Part shown: piece by piece, positions 1-5,201 of the stretch
Layout of the letters: every line of letters begins with the position of its first letter
Position numbering within the stretch: the first letter of the stretch is position 1
Assembly: GCA_035316885.1 (NCBI GenBank)
Contig: DATHII010000020.1
Location: 1 to 5,201, forward strand
Length of the DNA stretch: 5,201 bases
Reading direction: 5' to 3'
Origin: DASRTE01 sp035316885
Lineage (GTDB): Bacteria; Actinomycetota; Actinomycetes; Jiangellales; Jiangellaceae
Notes under the pieces: model-generated
The model's input: only the letters and a program-made list of their open reading frames with translations
Told to the model about the DNA's origin: nothing
Databases searched by the model: none
Program-made: the position numbers and the translations under genes

Positions 1-10
1 GGGTGACGCC

Positions 11-781
11 TCAGGGCTCGCGCTTCTCGATCCGAGTCCACCCGGTCCAACCACGTTCGGCGAGTAGCTTTCGCAGCCGCGGGACGGCGGGGTGGGTAGC
101 ATCGGCGAACGAGTCCATCAGGCGGATGAACGCCGCGTCCGGCATGTGCTCGTCTTGCCAGTCCAGCTCCCCGCTGGCCGCCGCGTGCTCGGCCAGCTCG
201 CTCATCAGGTCGGCGATCTGCCGCAGGAGTTGCTCGTCGTCCCCGTTCTCGGCGATCCGACCGATGAGCTGGTAGAGCCGGACGATCTTCGGGTTGGCCA
301 GCTGGGCCACCTTGTCGGCCATGAGCGCCGGGAGCGCTTCCGGCCATCGCGCCGCCATCAGGATCCAGGCATCTCGCTCGGGCTCGATGATCGCCTCCGG
401 TGCTCCGGTGGCGCGCAGGCGGTTCAGGTAGTCGACCACCTCTATTGGGAGAGCCAACGAATCGCCGGAGCCCAGCTGCGCGATCCGCCGGCGGTGCTCC
501 TGGAGCGCGCGGATCTGCGCACGTAGCTGCCGGTCGATCTCGGCGGTCGCGGCGGCGAACGTCTCCGGGTCGGCGTCGAGTAGCTCGCGGACCCGGGCCA
601 GCGGGACGCCGGCCTCGGCCAGGGTGCGGATCCGGATGAGTCGCACGACCGCGGCGGCGTCGTAGGTCCGGTAGCCGGAGGCGTCGCGCTCCGGCTCTGG
701 GAGCAGTCCGATCTGGTGGTAGTGCCGCACCGCGCGGATGGTCACCCCGGCGTAGGACGCCAGCCGTCCGATCGTCAGCAT
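11..781 (-). CDS. MerR-family transcriptional regulator of the adjacent ABC exporter
   Basis: A 256-aa cytoplasmic DNA-binding regulator, probably sensing a drug-like ligand and activating the exporter operon in which it lies. Residues 1-40 form the MerR winged helix-turn-helix: TIGRLASYAGVTIRAVRHYH, then IGLLPEP and the wing GYRTYD. Residues 44-70 continue the conserved domain (VVRLIRIRTLAEAGVPL), and about 76-104 look like the dimerising coiled coil. The remaining 150 residues are mostly helical, match no effector domain I can name, and should hold the ligand site. The protein has no cysteine, which argues against the Cys-based metal or redox sensing of MerR and SoxR. The ATG at 781 is the only sensible start after the permease stop, 30 nt upstream. 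Its ribosome binding site is poor (GAGGG only 1 nt from the ATG), so expression may depend on coupling or be kept low. The family call is firm; the ligand is unknown. Confidence 0.93.
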   Translation of the reverse strand: MLTIGRLASYAGVTIRAVRHYHQIGLLPEPERDASGYRTYDAAAVVRLIRIRTLAEAGVPLARVRELLDADPETFAAATAEIDRQLRAQIRALQEHRRRIAQLGSGDSLALPIEVVDYLNRLRATGAPEAIIEPERDAWILMAARWPEALPALMADKVAQLANPKIVRLYQLIGRIAENGDDEQLLRQIADLMSELAEHAAASGELDWQDEHMPDAAFIRLMDSFADATHPAVPRLRKLLAERGWTGWTRIEKREP

Positions 782-811
782 GCCCTCAGCCTGCCCGAAG
801 GAGACACATCC

Positions 812-1573
812 TTAGGCGATCTTGCGGTGGTAGGTGGCCATCGCGAGGGCGTACGCGACGATGAGGATGCCGAGGCACCAGGCGAGGGCGATCCAGATGT
901 CGGTGCTGACTGGCTGCTGTGTGAACAGGTCGCGGATCGTGTTGACGATGGATGTCACCGGCTGGTTCTCGGCGAAGGCGCGCACCGGGCCGGGCATGGT
1001 GTCGGTGAGCACGAACGCCGAGCTGATGAACGGCAGGAAGATGAGCGGGTAGGAGAACGCGCTCGCGCCGTCAACGGTCTTCGCGGACAGGCCGGCGATG
1101 ACGGCGAGCCAGGTCAACGCCACGGTGAACAGGATCAGGATGCCGGCGACCGCGAGCCAGGCAAGCACTCCCGCCCCCGAGCGGAAGCCCATGAGGAGTG
1201 CGACGAGTACGACGACCACGACCGAGATCAGACCGGCGACCAGCGAGGTCAGCACGTGCGCCCAGAGCACGGATGACCGTGCGATCGGCATGGACTGGAA
1301 TCGCTCGAAGATGCCGCTCTGCATGTCCGTGAAGAGCCGGAAGGCGGTGTAGGAGATGCTCGAGGCGATCGTGATGAGCAGGATGCCGGGCAGCAGGTAG
1401 TTCACGTACTGGTCCGACCCGGAGCTGATCGCGCCGCCGAACACGTAGACGAACAGCAGCATGAGGGCGATCGGCATGATCGTGGTTGTGATGATGGTGT
1501 CCGGGCTGCGCGTGATGTGGCGCAGGGACCGTCCCGTCAGGAGGGCGGTGTCACCGAAGAAGCGCTTGGTCAT
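812..1573 (-). CDS. ABC-2 type exporter permease, DrrB-like
   Basis: A 253-aa integral membrane subunit that should form the export channel with the ATPase encoded just upstream. Six hydrophobic segments are visible at about residues 28-48, 57-78, 104-130, 135-161, 170-190 and 226-246, the usual ABC-2 membrane fold. The cytoplasmic stretch at about 88-100 (GIFERFQSMPIARSS) between segments 2 and 3 matches the conserved coupling region of DrrB-type permeases. The C-terminus is short and basic (TYHRKIA), and there is no cleavable signal peptide. The start is 9 nt after the ATPase stop, and its AAGGAA ribosome binding site overlaps that stop, so the two genes are almost certainly translated together. 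By family this is a drug or lipophilic-metabolite exporter, as in daunorubicin DrrAB. The actual substrate cannot be read from the sequence. Confidence 0.93.
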   Translation of the reverse strand: MTKRFFGDTALLTGRSLRHITRSPDTIITTTIMPIALMLLFVYVFGGAISSGSDQYVNYLLPGILLITIASSISYTAFRLFTDMQSGIFERFQSMPIARSSVLWAHVLTSLVAGLISVVVVVLVALLMGFRSGAGVLAWLAVAGILILFTVALTWLAVIAGLSAKTVDGASAFSYPLIFLPFISSAFVLTDTMPGPVRAFAENQPVTSIVNTIRDLFTQQPVSTDIWIALAWCLGILIVAYALAMATYHRKIA

Positions 1574-1578
1574 CGCTG

Positions 1579-1584
1579 TTCCTT
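1579..1584 (-). promoter_or_regulatory. Ribosome binding site of the permease, overlapping the ATPase stop
   Basis: AAGGAA lies 5 nt before the permease ATG and shares bases with the TAA stop of the ATPase gene (1583-1585). This fixes the permease start and suggests translational coupling of the two exporter subunits. Confidence 0.75.
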
Positions 1585-2413
1585 ACTTGTTGGTGCCGAC
1601 GCTGCGGTCGCCGGCGTCGGCGTCCTGGCCGGTGGCTCCGACGACGGCGAGGAAGACGTCCTCGAGGGTCGGCTGCTTCTCGACGTACTCGACCTTGGCG
1701 GGCGGGAGGAGCTGCTTCAGCTCGGCGAGGGTGCCGTTGGCGATGATCCGTCCCTCGTGCAGGATTGCGATCCGGTCGGCGAGCTGTTCGGCCTCGTCCA
1801 GGTACTGCGTGGTGAGCAGCACCGTCGTGCCCTGCCCAGCGAGCTCCTTGACGCTGTTCCACACTTCGATGCGAGCTTGAGGGTCGAGCCCCGTGGTCGG
1901 CTCGTCCAGGAAGATCGCCGGTGGGTTCCCGATCAGGCTCATCGCGATGTCCAGGCGGCGACGCATCCCTCCGGAGTACGTCGCCACCCTCCGCTTGGCC
2001 GCGTCGGTGAGCTGGAAGCGGGCCAGTAGGTCATCCGCGATGTGGACGGCGTCTTTCACGCGCCGCAGCCGGGCCATCAGGATCAGGTTCTCGCGTCCGG
2101 TGAGGATCTCGTCCACGGCCGCGAACTGCCCGGTGAGGCTGATGGACTCTCGCACGTTCGCCGCTTGCGTGGCGACGTCGAAGCCGGCGACGGTGACCGT
2201 CCCCGCGTCCGCCTTTAACAGCGTGGACAGGATCCTCACGACCGTGGTCTTGCCTGCGCCGTTGGAGCCGAGCAGGGCGAAGATGCTGCCCCGCGCCACG
2301 TCGAAGTCCACGCCGCGCAGCACGTGCAGCTCGTCATACGACTTCTCCAGGGCGTGCACGTGGATCGCGGGCCCCCGGACCTGCTCGGTTGTCATCTGGA
2401 TATCTATGGACAT
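1583..2413 (-). CDS. ABC exporter ATP-binding protein, DrrA-like
   Basis: A 276-aa cytoplasmic nucleotide-binding subunit that powers the adjacent permease. Every core motif is present: Walker A GSNGAGKTT at 49-57, Q-loop TGQ ending at Q96, signature YSGGMRRRLD at 146-155, Walker B AIFLDEP at 166-172 and D-loop GLD at 175-177. The usual switch histidine is glutamine (LLTTQYLDEAEQLAD, Q203), a substitution typical of the DrrA drug-resistance subfamily and so supportive of that call. The C-terminal PTLEDVFL motif near 248-255 is also typical. The start at 2413 was chosen because a MerR-type promoter just upstream would begin the transcript at this ATG. The next ATG, at 2395, is an alternative with no clear ribosome binding site. 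The frame also stays open to an ATG at 2524, but that extension runs through the promoter and is not family-like. Codon 66 is a rare TTA. It is the first gene of ATPase-permease-MerR. Confidence 0.94.
   Translation of the reverse strand: MSIDIQMTTEQVRGPAIHVHALEKSYDELHVLRGVDFDVARGSIFALLGSNGAGKTTVVRILSTLLKADAGTVTVAGFDVATQAANVRESISLTGQFAAVDEILTGRENLILMARLRRVKDAVHIADDLLARFQLTDAAKRRVATYSGGMRRRLDIAMSLIGNPPAIFLDEPTTGLDPQARIEVWNSVKELAGQGTTVLLTTQYLDEAEQLADRIAILHEGRIIANGTLAELKQLLPPAKVEYVEKQPTLEDVFLAVVGATGQDADAGDRSVGTNK
2216..2218 (-). other. Rare TTA leucine codon in the ABC ATPase gene
   Basis: Codon 66 (ILSTLLKADA, second L of the LL pair) is TTA. In Streptomyces, TTA is read by the developmentally regulated bldA tRNA, so a TTA in the first gene of an operon can delay expression of the whole exporter. 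It lies just after Walker A, so a translation block here would leave no functional ATPase. Confidence 0.85.
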
Positions 2414-2419
2414 GACGAC

Positions 2420-2451
2420 AGCGTGCAGGGTTGACGCTGCGTCAAGGTCAA
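2420..2451 (-). promoter_or_regulatory. Putative MerR-type promoter of the exporter operon
   Basis: Reading on the minus strand, a near-consensus -35 TTGACC (2446-2451) is followed by a stretched 20-nt spacer and a weak -10 CACGCT (2420-2425). Long spacers of 19-20 nt that hold an operator dyad are the hallmark of promoters activated by MerR proteins, which twist the DNA to realign the two hexamers. Transcription would start about 7 nt beyond the -10, at or next to the ATG at 2413, giving a leaderless mRNA. The -35 and dyad are clear; the -10 is assigned mainly by spacing. Confidence 0.65.
2431..2445 (-). promoter_or_regulatory. MerR operator dyad
   Basis: TTGACGC-A-GCGTCAA is a perfect inverted repeat with 7-bp arms around one central base. 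It sits inside the promoter spacer and directly abuts the -35 hexamer. Its placement and symmetry fit binding by a MerR dimer, most likely the product of the gene at 11-781 at the end of the same operon, giving autoregulation. Confidence 0.72.
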
Positions 2452-2560
2452 GCCCCGCGAGCAAGGAGCGCAGTCTGTTCAGGTTCCGGGGAGTGGCGTC
2501 AAGGCTGATCCTTCGCTCGCTCATCGGCAGAAGAGGATGTTGGCGAGGTGCCTGCAGTGG

Positions 2561-3673
2561 TTACTCCCGCTCGCGCAGCGGCCGGTAGTTGGCGTGGAAG
2601 ATTCGCTGTCCAAACCGCTTGAGCAAAAGGTTGCGGGCGGCGGGGTAAAGCATGCGGGTGCGGTCCCGGCGGTGCGTTTGCCGGAGTACCCAGTCGGTGC
2701 GGGGGCGACGGCGGCGTTCGTACGCCGCAAACGCGTCGGGGATGCTGTCGGCCGCGGTGAGGGACTCGGCCAGGACGATGGCGTCCTCCAGCGCCATTGC
2801 GGCGCCTTGGGCCATGTTGGGTGAGGTAGCGTGCGCGGCGTCGCCGATGAGCAGCACGGCACCGTGCGACCAGGAGTCGAGGACGACCTCCTCAACCGCG
2901 CCGGCCTGCCCGGTGCCGTTGCTGGCTTCGTCGAGCGCGTCGAGCAGGGTGGGCACCGGCTCGGCGTACCCGGCCAGAAGCTCGCGCAGCGGCGGCGGTG
3001 GGGAAGTGAGCGGCCCATCGCAGTAGCAGTACATCCGTCCGCCGCCGATCGGGATCGTCAGAAACGACGAGTTCTGATCGAGCAGCACCGACCACATCGG
3101 CGCCGCTTCGGGCCGTGCGACGACGAAGCGGCGCGCGTATTGGCCGACCGGGCGCGGCGTAGGGGCATCGAAGACCAGCCGCCGCACCGTTGAGTGCAGT
3201 CCGTCCGCGCCCAGGACGAGGTCGTAGCGGTCACTGCCGCCGTCGCTGAACTTGACTGTGACACCTGCGTCGTCGACGGTCAGCGCCTGCGGGCTGTGTC
3301 CCCACCTGATCGGCACGTCGCGGGCTCCGGCGAGCAGCACCTGATTCAACTCTGCCCGATGCAGCGCCAGGCAGCGGCCGACACCGTTCCACACGTCGGC
3401 CATCTCGATGTCGAAGAGCAGCCGTCCACGGTGGTCGGCGACGCGTTGCCGCTCAATGCACACCGCGAACTCGGCCACCTGCGCGCCAAGCCCGAGACTG
3501 TTGAGGGCACGTACCGCGTTGCCGGGCAGGTAGATCCCGGTGCCCTCGCTCATCGGCGCGGCAGCGCGTTCGATGATCTCGACCGCCGCGCCCCAACCGC
3601 GCAGCGTGCGAGCCGCCGCCAGCCCGGCAATGCCGGCGCCGACGATGAGAACTCGAACACCGTCGCCCCGCAT
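2561..3673 (-). CDS. Class A FAD-dependent aromatic monooxygenase
   Basis: A 370-aa flavoprotein hydroxylase of the UbiH/salicylate hydroxylase/HpxO type. The family uses NAD(P)H and O2 to reduce FAD and insert one oxygen into an aromatic or conjugated substrate. The N-terminal Rossmann fold has VGAGIAG (11-17) and the ribose-binding acid E35. The DG motif is GADGLHSTVR (155-164), and the GD motif is LIGDAAHATSPNMAQGAAMALEDA (275-298), which binds FAD and closes the active site. Length is normal for single-component enzymes of this class; the long C-terminal thioredoxin-like domain of phenol and rifampicin monooxygenases is absent. The start has a strong GGAGGG 3 nt upstream. It lies 30 nt after the other monooxygenase gene and so is probably cotranscribed. 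Its role could be natural-product tailoring or drug inactivation (TetX belongs to the same superfamily); the substrate is unknown. Confidence 0.93.
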   Translation of the reverse strand: MRGDGVRVLIVGAGIAGLAAARTLRGWGAAVEIIERAAAPMSEGTGIYLPGNAVRALNSLGLGAQVAEFAVCIERQRVADHRGRLLFDIEMADVWNGVGRCLALHRAELNQVLLAGARDVPIRWGHSPQALTVDDAGVTVKFSDGGSDRYDLVLGADGLHSTVRRLVFDAPTPRPVGQYARRFVVARPEAAPMWSVLLDQNSSFLTIPIGGGRMYCYCDGPLTSPPPPLRELLAGYAEPVPTLLDALDEASNGTGQAGAVEEVVLDSWSHGAVLLIGDAAHATSPNMAQGAAMALEDAIVLAESLTAADSIPDAFAAYERRRRPRTDWVLRQTHRRDRTRMLYPAARNLLLKRFGQRIFHANYRPLRERE

Positions 3674-3676
3674 GTG

Positions 3677-3682
3677 CCCTCC
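3677..3682 (-). promoter_or_regulatory. Ribosome binding site of the class A monooxygenase
   Basis: GGAGGG stands 3 nt before the ATG at 3673. It fixes that start, within the 30-nt spacer after the upstream monooxygenase stop. Confidence 0.75.
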
Positions 3683-3703
3683 ATGGTCTGTGGTCTTGGA
3701 CAG

Positions 3704-5110
3704 TCATGACTTCCTCGTCAGGCCATGTGGGGGGAGGACGGCCGCCCGTGTCGCGGCGCCCATCCCAGGGACGCGGCTATGCCGCAGGTTGCCGAGCAGG
3801 ACGCGGAGCGCCGTGGAGGGTCGGAACACCCGCTTGGACGGGGCCTGGAGTGCGACGACTCGCATGAACTGCTCAGCCACCGCGGGGTCACGCTCGGCCG
3901 CGATCAGCACCCGGTTGACATAGGCGTTGATGACCCGGACGGGTAACGGCCGCGGTCCCTTCACCTGCGGCAGGGCCAGATCGGCGCCGACCGTCAGCTG
4001 CCAGGCCATGTCGACCGGTCTTGCGGCGGCCCGGAAGAACCGCCGGGCCAGGTCATGGTCGCCGCCGGCCAGCGAGTCCCGCAGGGCCTCCGCCTGCAGC
4101 GCGGCGACCGACATGCCCAGGGCGTACGCCGGGTTCGTGCTGCAGATCGCGTCGCCGAAAACGAGCAGCCCAGCCGGGAAGCGGCGCAGCCGCTCGTAGC
4201 GGCGGCGAACGTTGGCCGGGAACCGGTGGGCGACGATGTCGTCGAACGGCTCGGCGTCGCGGATCGCGGCGAAGACGTCCGGCGGGGCGATGGCCTCGAC
4301 GAAGGCGAGGAAGCCTTCGGGGTCGGTCGGCGGGTGGTGTCCGTCGTACCCGATCGCCGTCAGGATCCACCGGTCCTGTTCCTGCGCGAACAGCACGAAG
4401 CCGGTGGGCCGGCCCGGCTGGGCACCGATGGAGACCATCTTCTGTCCGCCCAGTGCGCCCGGGCGCAGCCGTAGGTGTCGAGTGGCGTACTTCAACTGGA
4501 TCGTGAGCTGCTCTTCCGACGGCTGGTCGTAACCGATCGTCGCCAGCCAGGCAGGCGTACGGCCGCCGCGTCCTGTCGCGTCCACGACGAGGTCGGCGTT
4601 GAGGGTCTCCTCGGCGCCGTCGGCGCCGAGATGCAGGAGCCGTACCCCGGTGACGCGGTCTCGAGCCGCGGTCGTGACGAGCCCGACGATCTCGCAATGG
4701 TCGACGATCTCGACCGCGGGCAGCCCCCGGACCCGCGCGCGTACGTGGCCTTCCAGGTACGGCCGGGCAGCTTGACAGATGAAGGGCTGCCCGGGGCGGC
4801 CGCTGAGGCAGAGCAGATGACCGCCCGGCGCGAAGCGCAGTTCCGCGAAGTCCCGGATCACCGGCAGACCCCCGGCGATCATGTCCTGGACCAGGCCGGG
4901 AAAGAGTTCGTCGAGGATCTGCGTCCCTCGGGGTACCAGCAGATGGGCGTGCCGACCCTGGGGGACACCCCGCCGATTCTGCGTCGTCTCCAACAGCGGG
5001 TCGCGTTCCGCAACCGTGACTCGCTCGTACGCGTCGGCAAGCACCCGTGCGGCGAGAAGCCCGGCCATGCCGGCCCCGAGGACCACCGCGTGGTCACCGA
5101 TCTTCGGCAT
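3704..5110 (-). CDS. FAD-dependent monooxygenase/epoxidase, MonCI-like family
   Basis: A 468-aa flavoprotein with the glutathione-reductase-2 FAD fold: VVLGAGMAGLLAARVL at 9-24 and acid E35 (VAERD). The conserved block RRGVPQGRHAHLLVPRG (46-62) and LVVDATGRGGRTPAWL (174-189), with DATGR where class A enzymes carry their DG motif, mark the branch that includes polyether epoxidases such as MonCI and many uncharacterised actinobacterial proteins. The GD motif is LVFGDAICSTNPAYALGMSVAA at 316-337. The C-terminal 130 residues are mostly helical. Possible reactions are epoxidation or hydroxylation of an alkene or polyketide; a reductase of the geranylgeranyl type is less likely. The ATG at 5110 was chosen for its GGGAGG at 6 nt spacing and because the Rossmann strand follows at once. 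An in-frame ATG at 5188 would add 26 unconserved-looking residues. Codon 389 is a rare TTA. It is the first gene of a two-oxygenase operon. Confidence 0.9.
   Translation of the reverse strand: MPKIGDHAVVLGAGMAGLLAARVLADAYERVTVAERDPLLETTQNRRGVPQGRHAHLLVPRGTQILDELFPGLVQDMIAGGLPVIRDFAELRFAPGGHLLCLSGRPGQPFICQAARPYLEGHVRARVRGLPAVEIVDHCEIVGLVTTAARDRVTGVRLLHLGADGAEETLNADLVVDATGRGGRTPAWLATIGYDQPSEEQLTIQLKYATRHLRLRPGALGGQKMVSIGAQPGRPTGFVLFAQEQDRWILTAIGYDGHHPPTDPEGFLAFVEAIAPPDVFAAIRDAEPFDDIVAHRFPANVRRRYERLRRFPAGLLVFGDAICSTNPAYALGMSVAALQAEALRDSLAGGDHDLARRFFRAAARPVDMAWQLTVGADLALPQVKGPRPLPVRVINAYVNRVLIAAERDPAVAEQFMRVVALQAPSKRVFRPSTALRVLLGNLRHSRVPGMGAATRAAVLPPHGLTRKS
3944..3946 (-). other. Rare TTA leucine codon in the MonCI-like monooxygenase gene
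   Basis: Codon 389 (GPRPLPVRV, the L) is TTA. It is the only TTA in the two-oxygenase unit and lies in its first gene, so tRNA-limited control could act on the whole unit in a bldA-using host. Confidence 0.85.
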
Positions 5111-5116
5111 CTTTGA

Positions 5117-5122
5117 CCTCCC
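5117..5122 (-). promoter_or_regulatory. Ribosome binding site of the MonCI-like monooxygenase
   Basis: GGGAGG lies 6 nt before the ATG at 5110, an almost ideal arrangement. It decides the start against the upstream in-frame ATG at 5188. Its outermost G is the last base of the inverted repeat at 5122-5135. Confidence 0.85.
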
Positions 5123-5135
5123 GCGTCGTGACGCG
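5122..5135. repeat. Perfect inverted repeat abutting the ribosome binding site
   Basis: CGCGTC-GT-GACGCG (plus strand) has perfect 6-bp arms and a 2-nt centre. It sits directly upstream of the monooxygenase ribosome binding site. It could be a repressor operator; as RNA, the 2-nt loop would force the stem to open to about 5 bp. No partner regulator is identified in the window. Confidence 0.5.
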
Positions 5136-5201
5136 TGCTGCGAGGCTAGGAAGGCAGGGGGTGTGGCGGCTTCGGGGAAACCACCCAAACGCCGGGCAGC
5201 G

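Larger units (their letters stand above)
2414..2560. other. Intergenic region between the oxygenase and exporter units
   Basis: This 147-nt gap is the longest non-coding stretch between genes in the window. It holds the MerR-type promoter at its exporter end and an isolated copy of one operator arm (2496-2504). An imperfect inverted repeat (2457-2466 with 2510-2520, one bulge, loop of about 43 nt) has no T-tract after it, so I do not call a terminator. Read-through from the monooxygenase genes into the exporter operon therefore remains possible. Confidence 0.6.
5111..5201 (-). other. 5' leader and possible promoter region of the monooxygenase operon
   Basis: These 91 nt hold the ribosome binding site and the inverted repeat. 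A -10-like TAGCCT is visible at 5143-5148, but I find no convincing -35 at 16-20 nt, so no promoter is called. The true promoter may be here or beyond the window edge. Confidence 0.4.

Noticed and set aside
1517..2029. Long plus-strand open frames opposite the exporter and monooxygenase genes
   Set aside because: They are antisense shadows expected in GC-rich DNA. They match no recognisable family, and the minus-strand frames carry complete conserved motifs.
1583..2413. Glutamine in place of the switch histidine (Q203) as a defective ATPase
   Set aside because: Glutamine at this position (TTQYLDEA) is usual in DrrA-type drug exporters, so it is a subfamily trait and not a lesion.
2457..2520. 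Intrinsic terminator between the oxygenase and exporter units
   Set aside because: The arms (2457-2466 and 2510-2520) are imperfect, the loop is about 43 nt, and no T-tract follows on the minus strand.
2414..2524. A 37-residue N-terminal extension of the ABC ATPase starting at the ATG at 2524
   Set aside because: It has no ribosome binding site, reads straight through the -35 and operator dyad, and adds sequence before the normal start of the ABC domain.
3704..5110. Flavin-dependent halogenase
   Set aside because: The WxWxIP halogenase motif is absent; DRWILTAIG at about 246-254 only superficially resembles it. The other motifs fit the MonCI-like group.
5111..5188. A 26-residue N-terminal extension of the MonCI-like monooxygenase
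   Set aside because: The ATG at 5110 has an excellent GGGAGG at 6 nt and is followed at once by the FAD-binding strand. The extension has no ribosome binding site I can see and looks like translated leader.

Overview
This is a GC-rich window with all genes on the minus strand. The strong GC bias at third codon positions, the GGAGG-type ribosome binding sites and the protein families (DrrA/DrrB-like exporter, actinobacterial MerR regulator, secondary-metabolism-type flavoprotein monooxygenases) point to an actinomycete, such as a Streptomyces or Micromonospora relative. The genus cannot be fixed from the sequence. There are five complete genes, no RNA genes, no mobile elements and no CRISPR array.

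Read in the direction of transcription (high to low coordinates), the first unit has two FAD-dependent monooxygenase genes 30 nt apart. The first (3704-5110) is a 468-aa protein of the divergent class that includes polyether epoxidases such as MonCI. It is preceded by a strong ribosome binding site that abuts a perfect 14-bp inverted repeat. The second (2561-3673) is a 370-aa class A hydroxylase with all three classic FAD motifs.

After a 147-nt gap comes an exporter unit: an ABC ATPase (1583-2413), its ABC-2 type permease (812-1573) and a MerR-family regulator (11-781). The gap carries what looks like a MerR-controlled promoter: a -35 TTGACC, a perfect 15-nt dyad TTGACGC-A-GCGTCAA inside a stretched spacer, and a weak -10. 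That geometry puts the transcription start at or next to the ATG at 2413, so the ATPase mRNA may be leaderless. The regulator is the last gene of the unit it probably controls.

The likely logic is that the two oxygenases modify a small molecule, either making a natural product or inactivating a drug, while the MerR protein senses a ligand and switches on the DrrAB-like pump. The link between the two units is inferred from adjacency alone. The lead gene of each unit contains one rare TTA leucine codon, and the other three genes have none. If the host is a Streptomyces-like organism, this suggests bldA-type developmental control of both units. All five protein families are known; the less ordinary points are the regulatory architecture, the TTA placement and the unknown substrate.
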